From contig CADCFA010000009.1 of NCBI GenBank assembly GCA_902800595.1, positions 1 through 64,000 on the forward strand: a stretch of DNA of 64,000 nt, written 5' to 3'. Positions 18,300 to 25,795 of this stretch are shown piece by piece; position 1 is the first letter of the stretch; the number at the start of each line of letters is the position of its first letter. The notes under the pieces are model-generated. The model saw only the letters and a list, made by a program, of their open reading frames with translations, had not been told where the DNA came from and ran no database searches. Source of the stretch: an uncultured Prevotellaceae bacterium. Its GTDB lineage: Bacteria; Bacteroidota; Bacteroidia; Bacteroidales; Bacteroidaceae. The position numbers were made by a program, and so were the translations under genes.

Positions 18300-18640
18300 G
18301 AGAATAAAATAGCGGTCTTTGAGTGTCTGGAAACTGAAATGGTATTTTGAATTTCGTCTTGCGTTACGCAAGTACTGTTCTCTCGGGAGTAGATTCGCAA
18401 GATGTCTTCAGTCTCCTCGGAGTTCTGGAGAGAAACAATGTTTAAGCGTTAACGTTGCACTATTACGTACCTTGTACATTGTTATTGTTCTATTATCTAT
18501 TATATAGATATATGTGAGCGCTCGATTCTCTCGCTATCTGCGATTGTATGGTTTGCTTCGCTTTCTTATATCTATTATTTATACAAAGAAAAGACATTTC
18601 AGTGAAAAGATGATTCAGAGGCCGCTTCCTATAATACAAT
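18300..18640 (+). ncRNA. Candidate retron non-coding RNA (msr-msd), boundaries approximate
   Basis: Between the promoter and the reverse transcriptase start lie about 340 nt without a convincing gene but with several hairpins. A TAGCG at 18310-18314 resembles the priming-guanosine region at the start of many msr RNAs. CTTGCG-TTA-CGCAAG (18358-18372) is a perfect small hairpin. TGTTCTCTC and GAGAGAAACA (about 18376-18438) can pair around an inner CTCC-TC-GGAG hairpin, as an msd stem would. I could not find a convincing a1/a2 terminal pairing by eye, so the ends are uncertain. A frame extending upstream of the RT start (to 18514) crosses this RNA and is probably not translated. Confidence 0.55.
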
Positions 18641-18645
18641 GTGAA

Positions 18646-20091
18646 ATGGATAGAAAACAGATAGCACAACAGGCATCACAGCTTAAAAATAAAGGAGATC
18701 TTCTTAATCTACTCAACCTGATAAAAAAGGCTGAGATAGAGGACATGGGCTTTGATTCTTCTATGTATCATCCATTCACCGAGAAACAACTCAATTTCTA
18801 TTGTAATCCTAATCACACTTTCCATCGGTACCGTCAGTTCAAAATAAAAAAGAAGTCTGGTGGTACCAGACAAATAACAGCACCAAAGACGCAGAGTTTC
18901 ATGATGATGCTATCTGCAGTCAATGAATTGTTCCGTTCGATATATACCCCATCGGAATATGCTATGGGATTTACGGATGGACGTTCTGTTGTGACTAATG
19001 CGTCAGTGCACCTTGGAATGGACTACATACTTAACTTAGACCTGAAGGATTTCTTCCCAAGTATTCATCAGGCAAGGGTGTGGAAGAGACTTCAGATACC
19101 ACCTTTTAAGTTCAACCAGCCTGTGGCCAACTTGTTGGCTGGACTGTGCTGCATGAAAGAGAGTCGAGAGGATGAGAATGGGAATAGAAAGGATGTCTTT
19201 GTTCTACCACAGGGGGCACCAACCTCTCCAATCATCACAAACATGATTTGTGACAAACTTGATTATTATCTAAGTAGATTGGCAAAGCGGTTTAACATGA
19301 ACTACACGCGTTATGCGGATGACATCACGTTCTCTTCTATGCGTTATGTGTACAGTAAGAAGGGAAAGTTTATGCTGGAACTAGAACGGATCATCAAAGA
19401 ACAGGGCCTCACGATCAATGAGTCAAAGACTCGCTTGCAGAAAAGGGGCGATAGGCAGGAAGTTACCGGCATCATTGTCAGTGATAAACTGAATGTGACA
19501 CAAAAGTATGTTCGTGACATTCGTAATATCCTCTATATGTGGGATAGATACGGTTATACTGTTACTTATGGTAAGTTCTTCCCAAAATACAAAGAAGAAA
19601 AGGGACATGTTAAAAAAGGCAACCCTGACCTTATTAATGTGATTGACGGAAAACTTATGTACCTGAAGATGGTGAAAGGCGCTGATGATCCCGTATATGT
19701 AAGGCTTCATGCTAAGTTCCAAAAGTTGGCAAACAAAGATACAATCACTGAAAAGACCAACTCAAAGGGAGTAACGTATCTTGAAACAATTGGTATAACA
19801 GAATTTGAAAAGCAGAATTCTACTACTGTTACCTTTGCCATCAGCGAGAAAGGCAAACACTATGCCTATTTCATGCTCAACGACAAGAAAATGTTGGTAA
19901 CTGTCAATAAAACACTTACCATAGAGGAAGAACAGAATAAAGAAGTTCTTGCAATATCCTCATGTCGAGGTAAAGACGAAAAACCTTTCTGGCTCATACA
20001 TCGGAAAGATAAAGTGATGGTTCCTCCACCTCCAACTGTTGATGTGGACGAACTGAATGCAGAATTAGATTCACTATTAAACACATGTTGA
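18646..20091 (+). CDS. Retron-type reverse transcriptase with C-terminal extension
   Basis: The protein is 481 residues from the ATG at 18646. Motifs in order: NASVH (118-122, the retron NAxxH signature), LNLDLKDFFPSIH (129-141), VLPQGAPTSP (186-195), TRYADDITFS (221-230, catalytic YADD), and EVTGIIV (272-278, the retron VTG signature). This set identifies a retron RT, which makes msDNA from the adjacent RNA, rather than a group II intron or DGR enzyme. Residues about 330-481 form an extra C-terminal region absent from short retron RTs, ending VDVDELNAELDSLLNTC. The candidate ncRNA lies directly upstream, and an HEPN-like gene begins one base after the stop, the usual layout of a three-part retron defence system. 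Confidence 0.88.
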   Translation: MDRKQIAQQASQLKNKGDLLNLLNLIKKAEIEDMGFDSSMYHPFTEKQLNFYCNPNHTFHRYRQFKIKKKSGGTRQITAPKTQSFMMMLSAVNELFRSIYTPSEYAMGFTDGRSVVTNASVHLGMDYILNLDLKDFFPSIHQARVWKRLQIPPFKFNQPVANLLAGLCCMKESREDENGNRKDVFVLPQGAPTSPIITNMICDKLDYYLSRLAKRFNMNYTRYADDITFSSMRYVYSKKGKFMLELERIIKEQGLTINESKTRLQKRGDRQEVTGIIVSDKLNVTQKYVRDIRNILYMWDRYGYTVTYGKFFPKYKEEKGHVKKGNPDLINVIDGKLMYLKMVKGADDPVYVRLHAKFQKLANKDTITEKTNSKGVTYLETIGITEFEKQNSTTVTFAISEKGKHYAYFMLNDKKMLVTVNKTLTIEEEQNKEVLAISSCRGKDEKPFWLIHRKDKVMVPPPPTVDVDELNAELDSLLNTC

Positions 20092-20092
20092 T

Positions 20093-21019
20093 ATGGAAGA
20101 TAATAAGAAAGCGGCCATAGGGAAGATATACTTGTTGACAAAACAAGATGGTGAGTTCAATGAGGAATTGCGAAAGAAGTTAGGAATAGCCTCTTCCGCA
20201 AGTTCTGCTTTAATAGATGATGACCGCTTGAATCAAATATACGAGTATTGTATAGAGGAAATAATACGTAAACAGGCAGAGGACTTCTACAAGGAGTTTC
20301 CTGTCACCTCTATCGTATCTACGTTGATTGATGACTATGTAAGAATGGAATCCTTCCGTAGGAAAGATAATTTTGGAGATTTTTGTTTGGCATTATATCA
20401 ACAGATTGAAAACATAACCAATAAAATATGCGAATCATCTGTTCTTGCAGAAATTACAGATAAAATGTGGGGGCATCTAGCATATGTAAAAACGCCAGAA
20501 GGTCAGCAAGAACCTGATATCAGAGACAGAACAGGTAAAACAGACATAGCAAATTTGATTTTTTATGGTACGAGTAAAAATGGACTCCCCAATGCTGTAG
20601 AAAAGTCAAAAAAGTCTCTTCAGAATCAATATGCTTCAGACAAAATAAGAATTATTGTCTATTTTTATGGCTTCGGAACAAGACTAAAGAATAGTGATTT
20701 TGACAGTTTTCGTGAAATCACAGGATTGTTGAACGACATTTATCAGTGCAGAAACATGAACCACCGGGGAAACACGTTGACACAATGGGAAGAAGAAACA
20801 CTTAATCGTATTATTCCTATGAAATCGCTATACTATTTCAAATTTCTAGGTTGTTTAGCCCAGTATATTTCATTCATAAAAAAAGGTGATTCTGAGATAT
20901 CTAATATTCTTGCATATGCAAGAAGCCTCGAATCGAAAAAGGTAGAGCTACCAGGACCAGTTATTAAGGGGAAAATGGATCTGGAAGAATTAGCAAAGAT
21001 GACTAAAAAGCGTAAATAG
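20093..21019 (+). CDS. Retron-associated protein, possibly HEPN-like effector
   Basis: The protein is 308 residues, mostly helical, with no signal peptide. It begins one base after the RT stop, so it is translationally coupled. The second half contains NDIYQCRNMNHRGNTLTQWE; an R-N-x-x-H segment in a helical bundle recalls HEPN-type ribonucleases, which often act as toxins in defence systems. The spacing is shorter than the classic RxxxxH, so this is tentative. The N-terminal half is unfamiliar. As the third component of the retron operon, it is the best candidate for the effector released when the RT-msDNA complex is disturbed. Confidence 0.6.
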   Translation: MEDNKKAAIGKIYLLTKQDGEFNEELRKKLGIASSASSALIDDDRLNQIYEYCIEEIIRKQAEDFYKEFPVTSIVSTLIDDYVRMESFRRKDNFGDFCLALYQQIENITNKICESSVLAEITDKMWGHLAYVKTPEGQQEPDIRDRTGKTDIANLIFYGTSKNGLPNAVEKSKKSLQNQYASDKIRIIVYFYGFGTRLKNSDFDSFREITGLLNDIYQCRNMNHRGNTLTQWEEETLNRIIPMKSLYYFKFLGCLAQYISFIKKGDSEISNILAYARSLESKKVELPGPVIKGKMDLEELAKMTKKRK

Positions 21020-21030
21020 AAGTTGATTAT

Positions 21031-21038
21031 TACTTTTG
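21031..21038 (+). promoter_or_regulatory. Possible -7 element (TACTTTTG) before the PLD-family gene
   Basis: TACTTTTG lies 21 bp before the ATG at 21059, but no -33 element and no island operator are visible, so the gene may instead be read through from the retron promoter. Confidence 0.35.
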
Positions 21039-21058
21039 CTGTAAAATAACAATCGATT

Positions 21059-22240
21059 ATGACAAAAATCTGTTTCGAAAATATTGAGAAAGAATTGTCT
21101 GCATCAATTTCTAATGCAGAAAAGCGTATATTTGTAGCAGTTGCTTGGTTTACTAATTCCCGCCTGTTTGACGGCTTAACTTTAGTTTTGGAAAGGAAGG
21201 TGGAAGTTGAAATCTTAATTCTTAATGATATTCTGAACAGAAATGAATTTGGATTAGACTTTGGCGTTTTATCAAAATTGGGAGCAGAAGTTCGTTTTGC
21301 GAAATTCAATAAAGGGACTATGCATAACAAATTCTGTATAATCGACGACTTGGTTATCACAGGCTCATACAATTGGACTTATCATGCTAATAATAATAGT
21401 GAAAACATTCTCATGACTGACGAAGATAGTGTAGTGAATAGTTATAGAGAAGAATTCGATAGATTATTTTGTGATGCTATACCAATTCCACAGCCTTACG
21501 AGCGTCTTAAGTGGACAGATGTTAAAGAAGGCGATTTTTCTGAACTCCGAAGATATATTTTTAGGGATGTTATAGCAAAGAATGATGAGAATCGCGAGTT
21601 AAAACGGATTAAGCTAATTAATCTTGACCATGCATATAAAAGTGGGGATGCTAAAGAATTGGTCAATGCCAGTTTGCTCCCTATACAAGGAAAACTTAAA
21701 TCAATTACAGATGTGTTAACATCTAAAAGTCGTGATTATGAATTCAGACTTTGGGAAGAAAACATATTAGGCAAACCATATAATGACGTAGATGGGTATA
21801 TAAGGTTGGAAAAATGGTTCTTTATTCCATTTGCAATAAAGGAAGATCAGTATCATCAGGCCTATGTCGAAGGGGTTTTGAAGACATATGATTCACTCGA
21901 TTATCCATTGGCAAAAGGACTTAAACTCAAAGTCCATGACTATGAATTTGTAAACGTGATAAGAAAATTTTGGGGCGAAAAAACATATGATGACTATGAA
22001 CTCATTCCAAAAGATATTCTGACTATAGAGAATGCAAAACTCTTCTATTATCAATTTCCATCACGCATGTATAATAAAAGACAGCCTAGAACATGGAAGA
22101 ATACTATGCCAAGAACTATTTCTGCTATCAATCTTTTAGGAATTGTCAAAGAGGTTGATGGTGACGAAGTTTTTTTTTATGAAGGTTGGAATCCGCAGAG
22201 GAGAGGAGAGAAAATAATGAAAGAGTTATTTGTAAAGTGA
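21059..22240 (+). CDS. Phospholipase D-family (single HKD) protein, putative nuclease
   Basis: The protein is 393 residues. Residues about 1-140 form one PLD-like domain with RIFVAVAWFTNSRLFDGL and the catalytic motif MHNKFCIIDDLVITGSYNWT (HxKxxxxD at about 89-96), followed by NNNSENIL. One HKD motif per chain means activity would need a dimer, as in the nuclease Nuc and related restriction and defence nucleases. Residues about 150-393 are an unrecognised region rich in aromatic and charged residues, probably for target or partner binding. There is no signal peptide. It lies 39 bp after the retron-associated gene and may be a second effector of the island. Confidence 0.75.
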   Translation: MTKICFENIEKELSASISNAEKRIFVAVAWFTNSRLFDGLTLVLERKVEVEILILNDILNRNEFGLDFGVLSKLGAEVRFAKFNKGTMHNKFCIIDDLVITGSYNWTYHANNNSENILMTDEDSVVNSYREEFDRLFCDAIPIPQPYERLKWTDVKEGDFSELRRYIFRDVIAKNDENRELKRIKLINLDHAYKSGDAKELVNASLLPIQGKLKSITDVLTSKSRDYEFRLWEENILGKPYNDVDGYIRLEKWFFIPFAIKEDQYHQAYVEGVLKTYDSLDYPLAKGLKLKVHDYEFVNVIRKFWGEKTYDDYELIPKDILTIENAKLFYYQFPSRMYNKRQPRTWKNTMPRTISAINLLGIVKEVDGDEVFFYEGWNPQRRGEKIMKELFVK

Positions 22241-22292
22241 CTTAGTTGATGCTCCTCTTCCTTTTAGAAGGAGAGCAAGATAGTCTTGCTTT

Positions 22293-22327
22293 ACGAACAT
22301 AGTGTTCGTTCTCCTATCGTACCTTTG
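22293..22327 (+). promoter_or_regulatory. Island operator 5 and -7 element (most symmetric copy)
   Basis: ACGAACATAGTGTTCGT (22293-22309) is a perfect palindrome of two 7-bp arms around TAG. It is followed after 10 bp by TACCTTTG (22320-22327). The leader to the LRR gene is about 45 nt. Confidence 0.8.
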
Positions 22328-22376
22328 CAACAGAAAACAGAACATAGTGCTCTGTTATTAAAATACGGTACAAAAT

Positions 22377-23162
22377 ATGGAGAATGTCATTTGTGGTTTC
22401 ATTGAGTTGAATAGTGAGTTGGTTAAGATTTCATCTGTTGAGGATTTAAAAGCCTTTGCAGCTAGACTTGGTTCTGCTTTTACAGAATTAACCATTCAAG
22501 ATTATGAACACCTTTGCAGTAAGATGCAAGGTGAATACAAGGCAGATGATTGTGGTGTATTATATTCTAAAGATGGGAGAAAGGTCTTTTTTGCTCCTAT
22601 TACTACCAATGAATATCTCATTAGGTCAGGAGTTATTGCTATTGCAAAATATGCGTTCAATTGGCATTGCTATCGGTCTGGTGGAATACTCTATACTAAT
22701 AATCGGTATACTTATGAGAAGAACATTACTAAACTTTTAATTCCTGATTCAGTCATAGCCATTGGAAGTGAGGCATTCAGCTACAACACCGCAATCAAGA
22801 ACATTATTGTTTCTCATAAACTGGAGTATATCGGACAAAAAGCATTTACCGGATGCAAGATGATGACTGGCTTTATCCTCCCATCTACAGTCAAGTATAT
22901 TGAAACAGAAGCTTTCGATGGATGCTGGAATGCATTTAAAGAGTTAACCATACCTGTTTCGGTTAGACATATCGGAAGCCATGCCTTTAAAGGGTGTATT
23001 ACACTGGAAAAAGTAATCTTTTCTGGTCCTGTTGACAAAATAGGTTCTGGTATATTCGAGTCCTGCGACAAACTTTCCGAAATTGTAGTTCCTAAGGACT
23101 GTATAGAGCAATTCCGTGAGCAATTACCTTTCTATTCTGAAATAATAACTGAAAATGCTTAA
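22377..23162 (+). CDS. BspA-type leucine-rich repeat protein without signal peptide
   Basis: The protein is 261 residues. After an N-terminal region of about 85 residues there are five LRR_5 (BspA/TpLRR) units, such as SVIAIGSEAFSYNTAIKNII, YIGQKAFTGCKMMTGFILPS and HIGSHAFKGCITLEKVIFSG. BspA-like proteins are normally surface-exposed, but this one starts MENVICGFIELNSELVKISS with no export signal, so it is predicted to be cytosolic. It belongs to the island regulon through operator 5 and is followed closely by the gene at 23172. An LRR domain could recognise a protein partner or a phage protein; this is a guess. Confidence 0.75.
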   Translation: MENVICGFIELNSELVKISSVEDLKAFAARLGSAFTELTIQDYEHLCSKMQGEYKADDCGVLYSKDGRKVFFAPITTNEYLIRSGVIAIAKYAFNWHCYRSGGILYTNNRYTYEKNITKLLIPDSVIAIGSEAFSYNTAIKNIIVSHKLEYIGQKAFTGCKMMTGFILPSTVKYIETEAFDGCWNAFKELTIPVSVRHIGSHAFKGCITLEKVIFSGPVDKIGSGIFESCDKLSEIVVPKDCIEQFREQLPFYSEIITENA

Positions 23163-23171
23163 GTGACAGTT

Positions 23172-23714
23172 ATGGCTCAGAAGCAGAATACCAGTATTCC
23201 AACGGAATTGGAGCAATCAGATTGCTCCATTCTTTTGGATGAGGTGAAAGAAAAGATGAACATTCTCAAAAAGTGTGGGATGACTGAAGAAGAGATTATC
23301 TCACAGTTATTCTGCACTCAGCCATTGCCTAAGTTGATGATTAGCAGAAACTATAGGATATTTCTGGGTGATGAGCGTATAGAGGTGCATCTGGAGCCTC
23401 TGGTTAAAGCTGTGTATCTGCTTTTCCTGAAGCATCCGGAAGGGATCGTATTCAAAGATTTGCCTGATTGTCGTGAAGAGCTGGCTAAGATATATAATAA
23501 GGTCAGACCTTGGGGACTAACAGACAGAGCAGTGAAGAGTCTCGAGGATGTTACGAATCCTATGCTCAACTCCATCAATGAGAAATGCGCCAGAATCAGG
23601 AAAGCTTTCGGTGCTTTGCTGGATAGAAGAGTGGCAGGACAATACTATATAAAAGGTGTTCGCGGGAAAGCCAAGATAATCGCTCTGAATCGTGAATTAG
23701 TGGTCTGGGAATAA
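23172..23714 (+). CDS. Unknown protein, paralogue of the gene at 25792
   Basis: The protein is 180 residues and probably cytosolic. Shared blocks with the gene at 25792 include KAVYLLFLKHPEGIVFKDLP (versus KAVYLLFLAHPEGIEFKRLA), INEKCARIRKAF and IALNRELVVW. The central FLKHPEGI block looks like a winged-helix or dimerisation element, and I have seen the same pattern in unnamed Bacteroidota proteins, but I know no function. A GTG at 23163 could also start the frame; the ATG at 23172 is preferred. It lies nine bases after the LRR gene, so both are probably in one transcript. Confidence 0.65.
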   Translation: MAQKQNTSIPTELEQSDCSILLDEVKEKMNILKKCGMTEEEIISQLFCTQPLPKLMISRNYRIFLGDERIEVHLEPLVKAVYLLFLKHPEGIVFKDLPDCREELAKIYNKVRPWGLTDRAVKSLEDVTNPMLNSINEKCARIRKAFGALLDRRVAGQYYIKGVRGKAKIIALNRELVVWE

Positions 23715-23724
23715 AATCGCATTT

Positions 23725-23781
23725 TCACAAGGCTTGTGATGGAATAATGCTTTGAGAGTAGGAAACTATAGATTAATTTTG
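23725..23781 (+). promoter_or_regulatory. 15-bp palindrome and promoter of the small membrane protein gene
   Basis: TCACAAGGCTTGTGA (23725-23739) is a perfect palindrome around a central G. It is followed by TTTG (23751-23754), a 19-bp spacer and TAATTTTG (23774-23781). A matching palindrome lies before the FtsZ-like gene. The position just upstream of the -33 element suits an activator. Confidence 0.6.
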
Positions 23782-23802
23782 CAAGCAAAAAGGAGGTGAT
23801 AA

Positions 23803-24006
23803 ATGATTCATATTATTATTTGGGTTGTCATGTTTCTCGTTTGGTACTTATATCGCACCTATAAAGCAAGTGTAGAGGAAAATGAAGAGGTATATCAAGC
23901 CTCTGAAAGTACTACTGTTAATGATAATATACCAGAGGAAAACGTGAACGTTGAAAAGTGTTTGGACGAGAGGACAACTACAGGGCTGGTACATAAATCA
24001 GGCTAA
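23803..24006 (+). CDS. Small single-pass membrane protein
   Basis: The protein is 67 residues. The first 18 residues, MIHIIIWVVMFLVWYLYR, form one membrane segment, followed by an acidic, probably disordered cytoplasmic tail (SVEENEEVYQASESTTVNDN). The gene is preceded by AAGGAGGTGAT three bases before the ATG, an almost complete match to the 16S rRNA 3' end; this is unusual here, where most genes lack a Shine-Dalgarno sequence. It lies in the transcription unit leading to the FtsZ-like gene and might anchor a partner at the membrane. No family is recognised. Confidence 0.55.
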   Translation: MIHIIIWVVMFLVWYLYRTYKASVEENEEVYQASESTTVNDNIPEENVNVEKCLDERTTTGLVHKSG

Positions 24007-24130
24007 TCAGTATGTAAATTGTACATTGATCTATACAAATAAGGGTATTGAATGGATTCTTTAAAGCCCAAAAGCTGGTTTTGACAGAACTTGAAAAATG
24101 TAAAGTAGTAGAAACAAAAATATAAATATT

Positions 24131-24175
24131 ATGTCAGATTATGAGTACATTTTAAAACAGGCAAGGAAGTTATGA
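24131..24175 (+). CDS. Possible 14-residue leader peptide
   Basis: The frame MSDYEYILKQARKL ends in TGA that overlaps the ATG of the next gene as ATGA. Such an overlap can couple translation. It is short and may be chance; there is no regulatory codon run. Confidence 0.25.
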   Translation: MSDYEYILKQARKL

Positions 24176-24456
24176 AAAGATTTATTTTTGGCATTATAGC
24201 ATTTGTAATATGCTTGATGGTAGTGGGCGCGTTCTGGAATCTGGATCTTCGGAAGGAACATGGGTATGATAAATATCAGAAAGAGCTGGCAAAGCGTGAG
24301 CAGCGGATCAAGGAACTGGAGGATTCGATTAGCAACATGCAAGAGACTCTTGACTTCTACCGTGAGGCTGTGATGTGGCTTAGAAAGGCTGATGATAAGG
24401 AACTTCAGAAGAACATAGAGTTTATTCGCAACATACCGACAAAAATGATTCCATGA
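24172..24456 (+). CDS. Membrane-anchored coiled-coil protein
   Basis: The protein is 94 residues. An N-terminal membrane anchor (MKRFIFGIIAFVICLMVVGA) is followed by a coiled coil of about 50 residues with regular charged heptads (YQKELAKREQRIKELEDSIS and onward). The layout, one helix in the membrane plus a cytoplasmic or periplasmic coil, resembles small divisome proteins such as FtsL/FtsB in general shape only. It sits immediately upstream of the FtsZ-like gene, so a role as its membrane tether is an attractive but unproven idea. Confidence 0.55.
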   Translation: MKRFIFGIIAFVICLMVVGAFWNLDLRKEHGYDKYQKELAKREQRIKELEDSISNMQETLDFYREAVMWLRKADDKELQKNIEFIRNIPTKMIP

Positions 24457-24464
24457 TAATCCCT

Positions 24465-24514
24465 TCGCAAGCCTTGCGAGAATTTGGAAGTATGGGGATA
24501 GTTTTGTAACTTTG
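24465..24514 (+). promoter_or_regulatory. 15-bp palindrome and promoter of the FtsZ-like gene
   Basis: TCGCAAGCCTTGCGA (24465-24479) is a perfect palindrome around a central C. TTTG (24483-24486), a 20-bp spacer and TAACTTTG (24507-24514) follow, an ideal Bacteroidota promoter. The palindrome abuts the -33 element. Confidence 0.65.
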
Positions 24515-24538
24515 CAACCAAATTAAAAATACTGAGTT

Positions 24539-25795
24539 ATGGGTGAGGATACAATACCGTTTTTTGAGGATGAGATTAAGGATACGATGCAGGGCATCAT
24601 CAAGGTTGTTGGCGTTGGCGGTGGTGGCTGCAATGCTGTGCGTAACATGTGTAAAGAAGGTGTGGCGGGTGTTACCTTTGCTGCCTGCAATACGGACAGT
24701 CAGTCGCTGAAAGGCTCGCCTGTGCCAGTGAAGCTCCTGATGGGTGAAGGTCTGGGTGCTGGCGGTGATCCTGAAATCGGTAAGTCGGAAGCAGAGAAGA
24801 GCCTGGACTCTCTCAAGAGAATTCTCAGTGACGGCACCAAGATGGTGTTTATCACTGCCAGCATGGGTGGTGGTACTGGTACTGGTTCTGCCCCTGTTGT
24901 GGCTCAGGTGGCAAAGGAGCTGAAACTGTTGACGATTGGTGTGGTGACGATTCCTTTCTATTTCGAGAAGAAGCAGAAGATTGTCAAGGCTCTGAAGGGT
25001 GTGGATGAATTGAGGAAGTATGTGGATGCTATCTTGATCATTAATAATGAACGCCTGTGTGATGTGTACTCCGACTCTGATATCTCACTGAAGGAGGCTT
25101 TCGGAAGGGCTGACAATATCTTGAAGGATGCAGTGAAAGGCATCTCTGAGCTCATCACTGTTCATAGCGAGGGCTCCATCAATCTTGACTTCCGTGATGT
25201 GGAGGCTACGATGAAGGATGGTGGCGGGTCTATCATGGCAATGGGGCGAGCCAGTGGGAATCATCGTGTGGAAAAGGCGATTCTCGATGCACTGAACTCT
25301 CCTTTGCTTTATGGTAATGATATTGGTAAGGCCAAGCGAATCCTCTTTAATATCTATGCCAGTGAGGAGCATCCTATCTTCGTGAGAGAGATGCAGGAGA
25401 TTGATGACTTCTTCGATCAGTTGGATCCCAATATCAGCGTGATATGGGGTACTTCTACGGATGATTCCTTAGGCGAGGATGCTAAGGTGACGATTCTGGC
25501 TACAGGTTTGGAGGATGATATGCGCAAGGAGGTGAAGTCAAATGTGCATCGTACGGATGATGACTTTTACGAAGACATGATACCTCTTCTTTATAAGCCT
25601 GCCAAGAAGCCAAAAGTGGCTGAAGTGATCACTCAGGAGCCGCCTTTTAAAGTGGAGCCTGCACCAGTGCCTGAGCCTGCTGTGGAAGAGCCAAAGGTGG
25701 AGGAACCTATAAAACCAAAAGTGGTGACAGAATCACCAACAGTGAGCAGATGGAGGTCGTGGTTGAATAATCTAGTGAGTGACGTGACTGAATGA
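24539..25795 (+). CDS. FtsZ-like tubulin-family GTPase (accessory paralogue)
   Basis: The protein is 418 residues. The N-terminal GTPase domain has VVGVGGGGCNAVRNM, the tubulin signature GGGTGTGSAPV (about 110-120), and the T7-loop region SINLDFRDVEATMKDGG with the catalytic aspartate area. A C-terminal FtsZ domain (KAILDALNSPLLYGNDIGKA, then RILFNIYASEEHPI) and a proline-rich tail follow. The sequence differs clearly from the standard Bacteroidota FtsZ, lies outside any dcw cluster, and has a tail ending LNNLVSDVTE rather than the usual FtsA/ZipA-binding peptide. Its TGA overlaps the start of the gene at 25792 as ATGA. I read it as a second, accessory FtsZ-like polymer, possibly for defence, plasmid-like partitioning or modulation of division. 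Confidence 0.8.
   Translation: MGEDTIPFFEDEIKDTMQGIIKVVGVGGGGCNAVRNMCKEGVAGVTFAACNTDSQSLKGSPVPVKLLMGEGLGAGGDPEIGKSEAEKSLDSLKRILSDGTKMVFITASMGGGTGTGSAPVVAQVAKELKLLTIGVVTIPFYFEKKQKIVKALKGVDELRKYVDAILIINNERLCDVYSDSDISLKEAFGRADNILKDAVKGISELITVHSEGSINLDFRDVEATMKDGGGSIMAMGRASGNHRVEKAILDALNSPLLYGNDIGKAKRILFNIYASEEHPIFVREMQEIDDFFDQLDPNISVIWGTSTDDSLGEDAKVTILATGLEDDMRKEVKSNVHRTDDDFYEDMIPLLYKPAKKPKVAEVITQEPPFKVEPAPVPEPAVEEPKVEEPIKPKVVTESPTVSRWRSWLNNLVSDVTE

Noticed and set aside
18514..18645. An N-terminal extension of the reverse transcriptase by 44 codons
   Set aside because: The extension covers the candidate retron RNA, has no start signal, and RT homology begins only after the ATG at 18646.
17103..20091. 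A diversity-generating retroelement, because FISUMP-like proteins lie next to a reverse transcriptase
   Set aside because: The RT has retron motifs (NASVH, QGAPTSP, EVTG) and not the DGR motif pattern, and no template/variable repeat pair with adenine-specific changes was seen.
22241..22292. A terminator hairpin after the PLD-family gene (GCTCCTCTTCC against AAGGAGAGC)
   Set aside because: The stem is imperfect and no T-run follows, so it was not listed as a terminator.
11649..22309. Reading the island operator as a LexA/SOS box because GAAC and GTTC halves resemble Gram-positive SOS sites
   Set aside because: Only the copies at 11649 and 22293 have both halves, the spacing is five bases rather than four, no lexA is in the window, and the first regulated gene is a WYL regulator. 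SOS control is not excluded but is the weaker reading.
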